Part shown: positions 44,861-53,303 of the stretch, piece after piece
How positions within the stretch are numbered: position 1 is the stretch's first letter
Layout: the number at the start of each line of letters is the position of its first letter
Assembly: GCA_009668945.1 (NCBI GenBank)
Contig: SBEH01000005.1
Location: 62,001 to 126,000 of the forward strand
Length of the DNA: 64,000 nt
Source of the DNA: Actinomycetota bacterium
GTDB lineage: Bacteria > Actinomycetota > Coriobacteriia > Anaerosomatales > Anaerosomataceae
Reading direction: 5' to 3'
Notes under the pieces: generated by a model
Told to the model about the DNA's origin: nothing
Database searches by the model: none
The model's input: the letters and a program-made list of their open reading frames with translations, nothing else
Translations under genes and position numbers: made by a program

Positions 44861-45672
44861 AGAATGACCGCGAGCGCGCCGTGCCTCCCGGTCTGACCCT
44901 CGGCCCGGTGAGAGAAGAAGCGATCGGTGTTGTGCGCTGTGCAGATACCGAGATGACACTGGCGCCCTTCCGGGACTCCCGATCGCACGAGCTCCTGCGT
45001 GACAACGGCCCCGAGGTCCAGATGGAACGAGGCCGCGGCAATCGTAGCAAAGCGACTTTCGAAATGCGACACGACATCACGGCCGACTTCGTAGCAGCAG
45101 GCGCCGATGTGCGGCCCCACGAACGCGATCAGATCGTCCTCGCCACCAAGCCCTCCCATAGCATCCGCAGCAGCACGTACGACCCCTCCCGCAAGACCTC
45201 GCCAGCCTGCGTGCACGACAGCGGCAGCCGGCACCGACGGACGTACCAGCACGACCGGGACACAGTCCGCGTACATCAGCATCAGGGGGATTCCGCGTTC
45301 GCGCGTCCACAGCGTATCCACTCCCTTCAGCGGCGACCTGCCGCCCTCGACGAGTGCACCGCAGCCCGCAACGTCACGCGTGACTTCCGCCACCTGCGTG
45401 CCGTGAACCTGCTCGGCAGTCGTGAGAACATCCCGCAGCAGGGCGATGCCCACGCTCTCGAAGAGCAAGTCGCGGTTGCGATCGACCGACTCGGGGTCAT
45501 CTCCGACATGCCCGGCGAGGTCAAGCGACGCGTAGGGACCGACGCTCACGCCTCCCGTTCGCTCGCTGAAGGCCACGCCGACCCCGCAGGCCTCGAAGAT
45601 CGATGGGACGGTGTGGACGGCCACCCCGTCTCGCTCGACCCGCTCGAAGGTCGCTACCCGACCGTCATCCAC
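44857..45672 (-). CDS. pgeF: Peptidoglycan editing factor / purine nucleosidase (YfiH/LACC1 family)
   Basis: A 271-residue enzyme. The metal site is conserved: AEQVHGT (His), MYADCVP (Cys), VVHAGWRG (His), plus FVGPHIGACCYEV. In E. coli YfiH removes mis-incorporated amino acids from peptidoglycan precursors; other members act as purine nucleoside enzymes. It opens the second half of the division cluster. GTG start at 45670-45672. Confidence 0.93.
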   Translation of the reverse strand: MDDGRVATFERVERDGVAVHTVPSIFEACGVGVAFSERTGGVSVGPYASLDLAGHVGDDPESVDRNRDLLFESVGIALLRDVLTTAEQVHGTQVAEVTRDVAGCGALVEGGRSPLKGVDTLWTRERGIPLMLMYADCVPVVLVRPSVPAAAVVHAGWRGLAGGVVRAAADAMGGLGGEDDLIAFVGPHIGACCYEVGRDVVSHFESRFATIAAASFHLDLGAVVTQELVRSGVPEGRQCHLGICTAHNTDRFFSHRAEGQTGRHGALAVIL

Positions 45673-45867
45673 AGTCCACCCGCTCCTCGGCCAAACCCTA
45701 CCGCTCGTGTCGCACCGCGTGCCGTTCCTAACCGATGCCCGCCGGAACCGCTAGCCAACCCCCCTGCCTTACGTCACACTTCTTCACAGCGACCGCGTGA
45801 CTCGCCAAGCGAACGCTGTCGACTCAGTGTTACCACATGGCTGCTCGCCGAAGGGGGGTGACGCGAA

Positions 45868-46368
45868 ATGAAGCGGTCATTCTCGTTTGCGACCTCCCTT
45901 GCGGTGGGGGCCATCACGCTCCTCTCGGCTGCACCCGCCCTAGCACAGACCTACTCCTATGACTACAGCTCGGACGATCCGGCTGCCGCACTCGCCGGAA
46001 TGGGTATCTGGGCGTTCTGCTGCATGATTCCGATGTTGCTGCTCGCGGTGTTCAACATCTGGATGCTTGTTGACGCCATCATGCGACAGGAGCATGAGTA
46101 CCCGAATTCCACGGGCAATTCGAAGATCATCTGGATCCTGCTGCTTGTGTTCGTCGGACTGCTCGCCGCGATCTTCTACTACTTCATGGTGTTCAAGAAG
46201 ATCAAGCGCGGCAAGGGCGGTCAGCCTCCTGCGGCAGTCGGCGGCTACCAGCCACCCGCTGCTCCGCCCATGGCACCGCCTCCGCCACCGCCCATGGCTC
46301 CACCGGCTCCACCGGCTCCACCGGCTCCGCCGGCGCCACCGGCGCCGCCCGCACCGCCTGTCGGGTAG
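45868..46368 (+). CDS. Secreted-start membrane protein with PLDc_N-like core and proline-rich tail
   Basis: A 166-residue protein. A cleavable signal (MKRSFSFATSLAVGAITLLS, cut after APALAQ) is followed by two helices (about 50-70 and 90-110) with LVDAIMRQEHEYPNSTGNSK between them, resembling the short PLDc_N/phage-shock-C-like module. The last 45 residues are Pro/Ala/Met-rich with five or more PAPPAPP-type repeats. It is the only plus-strand gene in the 22-kb division block. ATG after AAGGGGGGTGACGCGAA. Confidence 0.65.
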   Translation: MKRSFSFATSLAVGAITLLSAAPALAQTYSYDYSSDDPAAALAGMGIWAFCCMIPMLLLAVFNIWMLVDAIMRQEHEYPNSTGNSKIIWILLLVFVGLLAAIFYYFMVFKKIKRGKGGQPPAAVGGYQPPAAPPMAPPPPPPMAPPAPPAPPAPPAPPAPPAPPVG

Positions 46369-46391
46369 CGCTCCAGTGTGACGCAACACCG

Positions 46392-46426
46392 AAGGCCCGC
46401 TGCACATGCAGCGGGCCTTCTTCTTG
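46392..46426 (+). terminator. Terminator of the proline-rich membrane protein gene
   Basis: Perfect 12-bp stem (46392-46403 with 46408-46419), loop ACAT, followed by CTTCTT. It begins 24 bases after the stop codon on the plus strand. Confidence 0.85.
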
Positions 46427-46464
46427 GCTGCGTCATCATGCCGGGAGCGAACCCCTGACGCTCC

Positions 46465-46503
46465 GCTGCCGTGTGACGAGCTCCCCACTCGTCACACGGC
46501 AGC
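46465..46503 (-). terminator. Long inverted repeat after ftsZ
   Basis: Perfect 16-bp stem (46465-46480 with 46488-46503) and a 7-base loop, 44 bases past the ftsZ stop. There is no U-tract on either strand. It is a probable ftsZ transcript end or mRNA-stabilising structure. Confidence 0.5.
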
Positions 46504-46546
46504 AGCAGTGCTACGCGGCGGATGCGCGCCGCGCGTCGTGAACTGA

Positions 46547-47638
46547 CTACCGGTTTCCGCGCTTGAGGAAGGCCGGGATATCGAGCTCCTCCTCGGTGAC
46601 GCTGCTCGGCATATCGAACGTCGGGATTCGCGGACCTTCATCGTCGGTGACCACCGCAGCCTCGAATTCGATGGTCTCCTGCCGACGCTTGCCGCCGAAG
46701 CCGGTCGCGATGACCGTCACGCGAATCTGGTCCATCATCGAGTCGTCGATGACGGCACCGAAGATGATGTTGGCGTCAGGATGCGCGGCAGCCTGTACCA
46801 CCTCTGCCGCCTCGTTCACCTCGAACAGCCCGAGATCGCTTCCGCCCGAGATGGACAGCAGCACGCCGCTCGCGCCTTCGATGCTGGACTCCAGCAACGG
46901 ACTTGCGATGGCCGCCTTGGCGGCCTCATGCGCCCGGTTGTCGCCGGTCGCCACACCGATACCCATGAGAGCCGTACCGGCCCCCTTCATGATGGTACGG
47001 ACGTCCGCGAAGTCGAGGTTGATAAGCCCGGGCACCGTGATCAAGTCCGTGATGCCCTGGCAGCCCTGGCGAAGAACATCGTCGGCGATCCGGAAGGCAT
47101 CCAGGATCGACGTCTTCTTCTCCGCTACCTGAAGCAGACGGTCGTTGGGAATCACGATGAGCGTGTCGACATGCTCCTTCAGGCGCTTGATACCTTCTTC
47201 GGCCTGGATGGCACGCTTGCGGCCCTCGAACGCGAACGGCCGCGTCACTACCGCAACCGTGAGAGCGCCGATTTCCTCCATCGCGATCTCCGCGATCACC
47301 GGTGCGCCGCCAGTCCCCGTCCCCCCGCCCTGGCCCGCAGTGATGAAGACCATGTCCGCGCCCTGAAGTGCTTCCTTGATCTCGCCGCGGTTCTCCTCGG
47401 CCGCCTGATAGCCCACGTCGGGGTCGGCGCCGGCGCCGAGGCCCTTCGTCAGCCCGACGCCGATGTGGACCTTGTAGTCCGCATCCGACATGAGGAGCGC
47501 CTGCGCGTCCGTGTTCACGGCGATGAACTCCACGCCCTTGACGCCGGCCTCGACCATGCGATTGACGGCGTTCGTGCCGCCGCCCCCCACGCCGACTACC
47601 TTGATCACTGCGAGGTAATTGGCTCCCGTTTCAAGCAT
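46547..47638 (-). CDS. ftsZ: Cell-division GTPase FtsZ
   Basis: A 363-residue tubulin-like GTPase that forms the Z ring. [16 protein letters not shown] and [13 protein letters not shown] bind [14 protein letters not shown] is the T7 loop that completes the neighbour's active site. The C-terminal peptide [15 protein letters not shown] is the binding site for SepF and other partners. The linker is short, giving a compact protein. ATG after AGGAGGCATATC. A dedicated promoter lies about 90-120 bases upstream. Confidence 0.98.
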   Translation of the reverse strand: MLETGANYLAVIKVVGVGGGGTNAVNRMVEAGVKGVEFIAVNTDAQALLMSDADYKVHIGVGLTKGLGAGADPDVGYQAAEENRGEIKEALQGADMVFITAGQGGGTGTGGAPVIAEIAMEEIGALTVAVVTRPFAFEGRKRAIQAEEGIKRLKEHVDTLIVIPNDRLLQVAEKKTSILDAFRIADDVLRQGCQGITDLITVPGLINLDFADVRTIMKGAGTALMGIGVATGDNRAHEAAKAAIASPLLESSIEGASGVLLSISGGSDLGLFEVNEAAEVVQAAAHPDANIIFGAVIDDSMMDQIRVTVIATGFGGKRRQETIEFEAAVVTDDEGPRIPTFDMPSSVTEEELDIPAFLKRGNR

Positions 47639-47729
47639 GATATGCCTCCTGAGCTGCCCTGATGCGTCTTAGTCTTGACCTCTACTTGACGTCTACTGTG
47701 CTTGGGCAAAGGTAAATCTTCACACGAAC

Positions 47730-47756
47730 CTTATACTAAACGCAAGGGGTTTGCAA
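47730..47756 (-). promoter_or_regulatory. ftsZ promoter
   Basis: TTGCAA, 15 bases, then TATAAG (five of six) on the minus strand, in the 167-base AT-enriched gap between ftsQ and ftsZ. The spacer is a little short; GTTGCA gives 16. It allows ftsZ expression separate from the mra-mur block. Confidence 0.6.
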
Positions 47757-47805
47757 CGGGAATCTACTCAGGCAGCGCATGCGCCGGCGGCGCGCCTCGG
47801 CGCAG

Positions 47806-48765
47806 CTACTCGCCTACTCCGCGCGAGATGGGCCGTTCGATCGACCGTATGTCGATGAAGACCACCCCGCCTCCCCGTTCCTGAAGGATGTCCGCGACAA
47901 GCGCCGACTTCTCCGCGAGTTGTACGGCCTCCCCTACGGTGATCTCCAGGCCGCTCGAGGTCAGCAGTGTGGTCTCGTTGACCGAAGGCGCAGACACGGT
48001 CCGCACGGTAGCCCGCAGTTCGGGGGATATGCCCGCAAGTACTGCGAGGGCATTTCGGAGGGATGTGGAGCCGCTTACCTTGCCCGGTTCGGCCACGAAG
48101 TCGGGGACATCCCTGATCACCGGCAGCACCGTCGCACTGCTCGGAACGGATTCACCAAGAACCCGCGCACGTCCGTCCACGAACCAGAATGTCGTTCCGG
48201 TGTCGACGACACCGACGGGCACGCGCTCCTCGACCTTGAGTCTCAGGGTGGATGGAATCCTCCTGGACACCCGGGCATCGGCTATCCACGGACTCTGCAC
48301 GAGCCTCTCGACGATTGCGTCTTCGTCGACTCTAAGGAGTGTCTCGCGATCCGCCACTCCAGCGAGAGCGATCACGTCCTCGCTCGGCAGGCTTGCGTTT
48401 CCGACGACTTCGATCTTCCGGATTTCGAAGAGCTGCGTCCGGGAGATGCCGGTCCACAGCGCACAGACGGCGATGACTACACCGACGACTGCAGCTACGC
48501 GAAGCCGTATCGCCCTGCGGGCCTGCCTGCGGGCTTGCTCGCGCTCGAGCTGCTTCGCGGTCGGCTGCCGCTTCCGCGAGCCGCTGTCCCGTCCGCCGGT
48601 CTTCGGCCCGCCAGCGGCAGCTGAGGCGTTCTTGGCCCTTGCGCCCGCCTGCACCTTGGGATGCGCAGATGCCTTCCGGCTGTGCGTCCCGGTGCCGACG
48701 TGGACCTGCTTACGCTGGGCCGAACGAGCCGAGGAACCTGATCTCCGGCTTGAGTTCGATGCCAT
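47806..48765 (-). CDS. ftsQ: Divisome protein FtsQ/DivIB
   Basis: A 319-residue bitopic protein. A basic, Ser/Ala/Lys-rich cytoplasmic tail (about 1-85) precedes one membrane helix (VAAVVGVVIAVCALWTGI). The POTRA domain follows with FEIRKIEVVGNASL and then the FtsQ core. It links FtsL/FtsB to the septal synthase. The ATG start overlaps murB by 56 bases; a GTG about 35 codons on would avoid the overlap but would shorten the tail. Confidence 0.92.
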   Translation of the reverse strand: MASNSSRRSGSSARSAQRKQVHVGTGTHSRKASAHPKVQAGARAKNASAAAGGPKTGGRDSGSRKRQPTAKQLEREQARRQARRAIRLRVAAVVGVVIAVCALWTGISRTQLFEIRKIEVVGNASLPSEDVIALAGVADRETLLRVDEDAIVERLVQSPWIADARVSRRIPSTLRLKVEERVPVGVVDTGTTFWFVDGRARVLGESVPSSATVLPVIRDVPDFVAEPGKVSGSTSLRNALAVLAGISPELRATVRTVSAPSVNETTLLTSSGLEITVGEAVQLAEKSALVADILQERGGGVVFIDIRSIERPISRGVGE

Positions 48766-49627
48766 ATGTGTCCCTGACCGTCATCTGTATCTTGCGGATG
48801 AGGCCCACGACGTCTGCAGCCGTGGCGCCACCGTCGTTCACGATGAAGTTCGCGTGCACCTCCGACACCTTCGCGCCACCCAGCCGCGTCCCCTTCAGAC
48901 CCGCCGCCTCGATAAGCCGTCCTGCGGAGTCCCCTTCCGGGTTCCGGAACACACTTCCCGCGCTCGGCATGCTGAGGGGCTGCGTCTCCTTGCGCCTCTC
49001 GAGACTCTCCTCCATCTGGCGGCGTATCCGGGTCTTGTCCGATTCGGCAAGTTCGAGAACGCACTCGACGATCACGCCCCGCTCGGAAAGCCCGCTTCTG
49101 CGGTAGCCCCACGCGATGTCGCCGCCCCTCACTCGCTTGAGACCCGCCCCCGGCACGAACAGCGTCACCGACTCCACCACAGAGCCCATCCAGACGCCGG
49201 CGGTCCCCGCGTTCATCGACAGTGCGCCTCCGACCGTGCCCGGGATGCCCACCGCGAATTCGAGCCCTGCCAGGCCTTTCGAGAACGCGTCTCGGACGAT
49301 GTAGGCGAGGATGCACGCCGCCCCTGCCTTGATACCGGCTCCGTCGACCGAGTGCGCCTTGAACTCACGACCCAGGCACAGGATGGCGCCGTGGTATCCG
49401 TCGTCGGCCACCAGAAGATTCGAACCCTTGCCGATGACCGTCCACGGCACCTCATGCTCATCGCAGACTCGCACCGCGTCGGCGAGGTCCGCGAGAGTCT
49501 CGCAAGTGACATGAAGATCCGCAGGGCCGCCGATCCTGAAGGTCGTGTGCCGGTACATCGGCTCGTCGGTGCGGACATCGCCGGACACGGCCGTCCGGAG
49601 CTTCGCGTACGTGTCGCTCGGAATCAC
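48710..49627 (-). CDS. murB: UDP-N-acetylenolpyruvoylglucosamine reductase
   Basis: A 305-residue FAD enzyme that makes UDP-MurNAc. VIGKGSNLLVADDGY binds FAD, NAGTAG and WGYRRS follow, and PSAGSVFRNP carries the catalytic Ser; EVHANFIVNDG near the end completes the fold. Short type II-like length. Placement between murC and ftsQ is typical. Overlaps murC by four bases. Confidence 0.96.
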   Translation of the reverse strand: MIPSDTYAKLRTAVSGDVRTDEPMYRHTTFRIGGPADLHVTCETLADLADAVRVCDEHEVPWTVIGKGSNLLVADDGYHGAILCLGREFKAHSVDGAGIKAGAACILAYIVRDAFSKGLAGLEFAVGIPGTVGGALSMNAGTAGVWMGSVVESVTLFVPGAGLKRVRGGDIAWGYRRSGLSERGVIVECVLELAESDKTRIRRQMEESLERRKETQPLSMPSAGSVFRNPEGDSAGRLIEAAGLKGTRLGGAKVSEVHANFIVNDGGATAADVVGLIRKIQMTVRDTYGIELKPEIRFLGSFGPA

Positions 49628-51018
49628 GTCGCCCTGCCGGTGTCTCGCACGACAAGCGCGCGCAGGAGTTCGGGACCGATGGTGGTCACGTCGCCCGCTC
49701 CCATCGTCATCACCAGGTCCCCGGGGCGCACACGCTCTGTCACGTAGCCCTCCACGTCACCACGGTGCGGGAAGTACGCGACCTGGGCTCGCGCGTCACA
49801 GTGAAGCAGCGCGTCTAGGATCGTCTTCCCTGATATGCCGGGGATAGGCGCTTCTCCTGCACTATAGACGTCCATGAGCACGATCCGGTCCGCATCGCCG
49901 AAGGCGCCTCCGAATTCGGCTCCGAGCGCCTCGGTCCTCGAATACCGATGCGGCTGGAACACCGCCCAGATGCGGTCGAAGCCGGCCTCACGTGCACCTG
50001 CAAGCGTGGCGCGCACTTCTGTGGGATGGTGCGCGTAGTCGTCCACTACGCGAACACCGGCGACCTCGCCAACGGTGTCGAACCGTCTTCGGACACCCGA
50101 GAACGAACCGAGCGCAGCCGCTGCCCGTTCGACGTCCAAGCCTAGCGACCAGACCGCCGCGAGCACACCCGTCGCGTTTCGCACCATGTGCTCCCCGGGG
50201 ATGGCGATCCGAACACGCACGGCAACGCAGTCAGGGAACGAGACCGAGAAGGCGTGCCCGATGCCATCGTGGGTCAGTCCGGAACACCGGACGTCGGCAG
50301 TCTCCGCCATTCCATACGTCACGACCCGGCAGGGCGCCGTCTTCCGAGCGAGCTCGGCAAGGCACGCGTCATCCGCGCAGGCCACGACGGCCCCGTCCGG
50401 CGAGGTTCGCCCGATGAACTCGGCGAACGTTCGCACGATCTCCGCGAACGACCCGTAGTGATCCAAGTGATCGGCCTCGATGTTCGTGATCACCGAGACG
50501 TGCGGCGACATGAAGAGGAACGAGCCGTCACTCTCGTCGGCCTCGACCACATAGTAGCCGCCGCTGCCGCAGCGCGCGTTCGCGCCCATGTCGTTGAGTT
50601 CTCCGCCGATGAGGAACGTCGGGTCGAGGCCGATTGAGTCTAGCGCGGTGGCCAACATCGAACTCGTCGTCGTCTTCCCGTGCGTTCCGGCCACAGTGAT
50701 GGTCACGTCGTCACCGGCGAGGTGCGCCAGCATCTTGGCTCGAGGCCACACCGGGATGCCCCGCTCACGCGCCGCTGTCAGCTCCGGGTTGCTCTCTGGT
50801 ATCGCCGACGACACGACGACGACCTCAGGCTCGCCGAGATTGGCCGCATCGTGGCCGATGGTCACCTTCACGCCGGCCGCTTCGAGCGCGGCCGCGTACC
50901 GTGAAGCCTTCAGGTCAGAGCCCGTGACGGTGTATCCGCGGTCGCTAAGCACCCGGGCAAGACCGCTCACGCCGGCGCCGCCGATACCGATGAAATGCGC
51001 ATACGCGCCGTGCGCCAC
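49624..51018 (-). CDS. murC: UDP-N-acetylmuramate--L-alanine ligase
   Basis: A 464-residue Mur ligase adding L-Ala to UDP-MurNAc. IGIGGAGVSGLARVL is the N-terminal nucleotide fold, TVAGTHGKTTTSSML the ATP P-loop, and DDYAHHPTEV the C-terminal substrate motif. The GTG at 51016-51018 follows GAGGAGTCGAT; the longer open frame overlaps murG. Confidence 0.97.
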   Translation of the reverse strand: MAHGAYAHFIGIGGAGVSGLARVLSDRGYTVTGSDLKASRYAAALEAAGVKVTIGHDAANLGEPEVVVVSSAIPESNPELTAARERGIPVWPRAKMLAHLAGDDVTITVAGTHGKTTTSSMLATALDSIGLDPTFLIGGELNDMGANARCGSGGYYVVEADESDGSFLFMSPHVSVITNIEADHLDHYGSFAEIVRTFAEFIGRTSPDGAVVACADDACLAELARKTAPCRVVTYGMAETADVRCSGLTHDGIGHAFSVSFPDCVAVRVRIAIPGEHMVRNATGVLAAVWSLGLDVERAAAALGSFSGVRRRFDTVGEVAGVRVVDDYAHHPTEVRATLAGAREAGFDRIWAVFQPHRYSRTEALGAEFGGAFGDADRIVLMDVYSAGEAPIPGISGKTILDALLHCDARAQVAYFPHRGDVEGYVTERVRPGDLVMTMGAGDVTTIGPELLRALVVRDTGRAT

Positions 51019-51040
51019 ATCGACTCCTCTCGCGAAGTCC

Positions 51041-52129
51041 TTACCCCGACGCCAGCGCCGCGACCCGCTCGGTGGCGTCGCGCCGGCCGAGCGCTGCTGA
51101 CTCAGTGGCCATGCCCGTGCGCAGCGCTTCGTTCGCAAGGAGCCGCATGATGGCGTCCCTGAACGCAGCCGACTCCAGCTCGCTGTCCAGAACGACGATC
51201 GCCCCGCCTCCGTCGGCGACCGCACGCGCGTTGAGCGTTTGGTGATCGTCCGTCGCATACGGATACGGGACGAGCACCGCCGCACGGCCGACGGCGGTGA
51301 TCTCGGCGATCGATGTCGCACCGGCCCGCGCGACTACGACATCGGCCGCAGCTATCGCGTCTCCCATGTCATCGATGTAGTCGACCACCCGGTACCGGGG
51401 GTGTTCGCCGCCGAGCCGTCCTCGTAGCTCGGCATCGGTAGAAGCGGCCTCAATCCTACCCGCCATGTGCACGACCCGCAACGATGGGATCTCCATGAGC
51501 TCGCGGGCGATGCCGACCATGGTCTCGTTGATGTGACGCGCACCTCTGCTTCCTCCGAACACAAGCAGAACCAGGTCGTTCGGGCTCGCTCCGAGCGCCG
51601 CCCTCCCCCGCTCGCGATCAGCCTCGAGAATGGCGTCTCTCACGGGATTGCCGGTCACGACGCCGCGCTCCGGATGCCTCAGGTACCGAAGAGAACCCTC
51701 GTACGTCACACCCACGGCGCGCGCCCATCGTGAGAGGACCTTGTTCGCGAGTCCCGGGACGGAGTTCTGCTCGTGCAGTACGAGCGGGACCCGCGCGAGC
51801 ACGGCGCCGATGCCGACAGGCAGAGATACGTATCCGCCGAAGCCCATGACGGTATCCACATGAAGCTTCCGTATGAGCCGACGCGCACGAAGAGTCGACG
51901 CACCGATGACAGCCGCCGACGAAATAAGCGTGAGGGGCTTGCCGCGGTCGAACCCGCTCGCACGCAGAGCGTGGAAGCGGATACCGCTTTCAGAGACAAG
52001 TCGCGACTCGAGCCCGTCAGGCGTGCCCGCGAACTCGACGTCATGCCCTTCGGCCACGAGCCGAGCGGCCACCGACAGAGCCGGGTAGATGTGACCGGCC
52101 GTCCCGCCGCCACTCAACAGTATTCGCAC
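51041..52129 (-). CDS. murG: Lipid II synthase MurG (GlcNAc transferase)
   Basis: A 362-residue GT28 glycosyltransferase that adds GlcNAc to lipid I. LLSGGGTAGHIYPALSVA is the N-terminal glycine-rich loop, VFGGSRGARHINE the linker region, and VARAGATSIAEITAVGRAAV the UDP-GlcNAc site. The start is GTG 52127-52129, after AGGGGGTCGGAAC. The end of ftsW extends 89 bases into the gene in another frame. Confidence 0.96.
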   Translation of the reverse strand: MRILLSGGGTAGHIYPALSVAARLVAEGHDVEFAGTPDGLESRLVSESGIRFHALRASGFDRGKPLTLISSAAVIGASTLRARRLIRKLHVDTVMGFGGYVSLPVGIGAVLARVPLVLHEQNSVPGLANKVLSRWARAVGVTYEGSLRYLRHPERGVVTGNPVRDAILEADRERGRAALGASPNDLVLLVFGGSRGARHINETMVGIARELMEIPSLRVVHMAGRIEAASTDAELRGRLGGEHPRYRVVDYIDDMGDAIAAADVVVARAGATSIAEITAVGRAAVLVPYPYATDDHQTLNARAVADGGGAIVVLDSELESAAFRDAIMRLLANEALRTGMATESAALGRRDATERVAALASG

Positions 52130-53303
52130 GTTCCGACCCCCTGCTCTTCGGTGCTCGAACGAGCCCGATGCGTGTGCTTGCCCCATTGCGCGCAACCGCA
52201 AGAATGAGGCCAACGCATGCCAATGTCAGTGTCAGCGACGATCCGCCGGCACTCACCAGCGGCAGCGGAATGCCAGTGATCGGCATGAGGCCGGTGACGG
52301 CGGCCATGTTCATCATCGCCTGGACGACGATCATCGCCGTGAGTCCTCCGGCGAGCAGGCGCCCGAACATGTCCCGGCAGCCTACGGCGATCCTGAACCC
52401 CGAAAACGCGAACACCGCGAAGGCGACGACGACCGAGAGCGCGCCGAGCAGTCCGAGCTCCTCGCCGATGACCGCGAAGATGAAGTCCGTCTGGGCAGCG
52501 GGCAGGTAGAAGAACTTCTGCCTGGAGAGCCCGAGTCCAACGCCGGCGAGACCACCCGATCCGAAAGCGTACAGAGACTGGATGATCTGGTAGCCACCCT
52601 TCTCCGGATCTGCCCACGGGTCGAGGAATGCAGCCACTCGGTCCATCCGGTAGCCCGCGACCGCTATCAGCAGCGCCACCGACGGCAGTCCGACGGCTGC
52701 CACCATGCCGAGCCACCGCCCCCTGACCCCCGCAAGCCACAGAAGCACCGCTACGCCGAGAAGGAGTGACATCGTGGTGCCCATGTCGGGTTGCAGCATG
52801 ATCAGCAGCACGACGGGACCAAGGACGATTCCCATGCGGATGAGCAGCTCGCGCGTATCCAGCTCGCCTCGTCGCCATGCCACGAGCAACACTGCGACCA
52901 CGGCCAGACACCCGAGCTTCGAGAACTCCGACGGTTGCACGTATCCGAAGCCCAGATCGATGGAGCGCGTCGCCCCCCACTTGCCGACGCCCATGGCCTC
53001 CACGACTATCAAGCCAAGCAGCGAAACGCCCCACATGATCCAGGAGAGCACCTCCGGTCTCCGGATATCGGCTGAGCCACGGCGCCCGGCGCGGAAGTCC
53101 CACCGGGACGCACCCCAGAGCGCCGCGCAGCCCACCAGGGCGAACACCAGCTGCTTCTTCAGGTGATAGGCACTGTCACCGTAGTTCACGTAGTCCGCGA
53201 CCGAAGAGGCCGAGTAGATCATCAGAACGCCACCGAGCACAAGGAAGAACGTGGCGCCAAGGAGCAGGAACGCGATCGGCGAGAGGCTACGCGTCCTGGC
53301 CAT
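52041..53303 (-). CDS. ftsW: Septal peptidoglycan polymerase FtsW
   Basis: A 420-residue SEDS-family glycosyltransferase with about ten membrane helices. DLGFGYVQPSEFSKLG, LQPDMGTTMS, FAVIGEELGLLG and PITGIPLPLVSAGGSS are family landmarks; the conserved Asp of LQPD lies in the catalytic region. The last ~40 residues are basic and extend past the normal family end, overlapping murG by 89 bases. The start at ATG 53301-53303 is 17 bases inside murD. Confidence 0.95.
   Translation of the reverse strand: MARTRSLSPIAFLLLGATFFLVLGGVLMIYSASSVADYVNYGDSAYHLKKQLVFALVGCAALWGASRWDFRAGRRGSADIRRPEVLSWIMWGVSLLGLIVVEAMGVGKWGATRSIDLGFGYVQPSEFSKLGCLAVVAVLLVAWRRGELDTRELLIRMGIVLGPVVLLIMLQPDMGTTMSLLLGVAVLLWLAGVRGRWLGMVAAVGLPSVALLIAVAGYRMDRVAAFLDPWADPEKGGYQIIQSLYAFGSGGLAGVGLGLSRQKFFYLPAAQTDFIFAVIGEELGLLGALSVVVAFAVFAFSGFRIAVGCRDMFGRLLAGGLTAMIVVQAMMNMAAVTGLMPITGIPLPLVSAGGSSLTLTLACVGLILAVARNGASTRIGLVRAPKSRGSERANTVEWRRDGRSHLPGSVGGRSARGRRA

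Noticed and set aside
46270-46365. Triplet-like repeat tract in the proline-rich gene
   Set aside because: The CCACCGGCTC-type repeats encode the Pro/Ala tail in frame and are explained by coding; not a CRISPR or mobile-element repeat.
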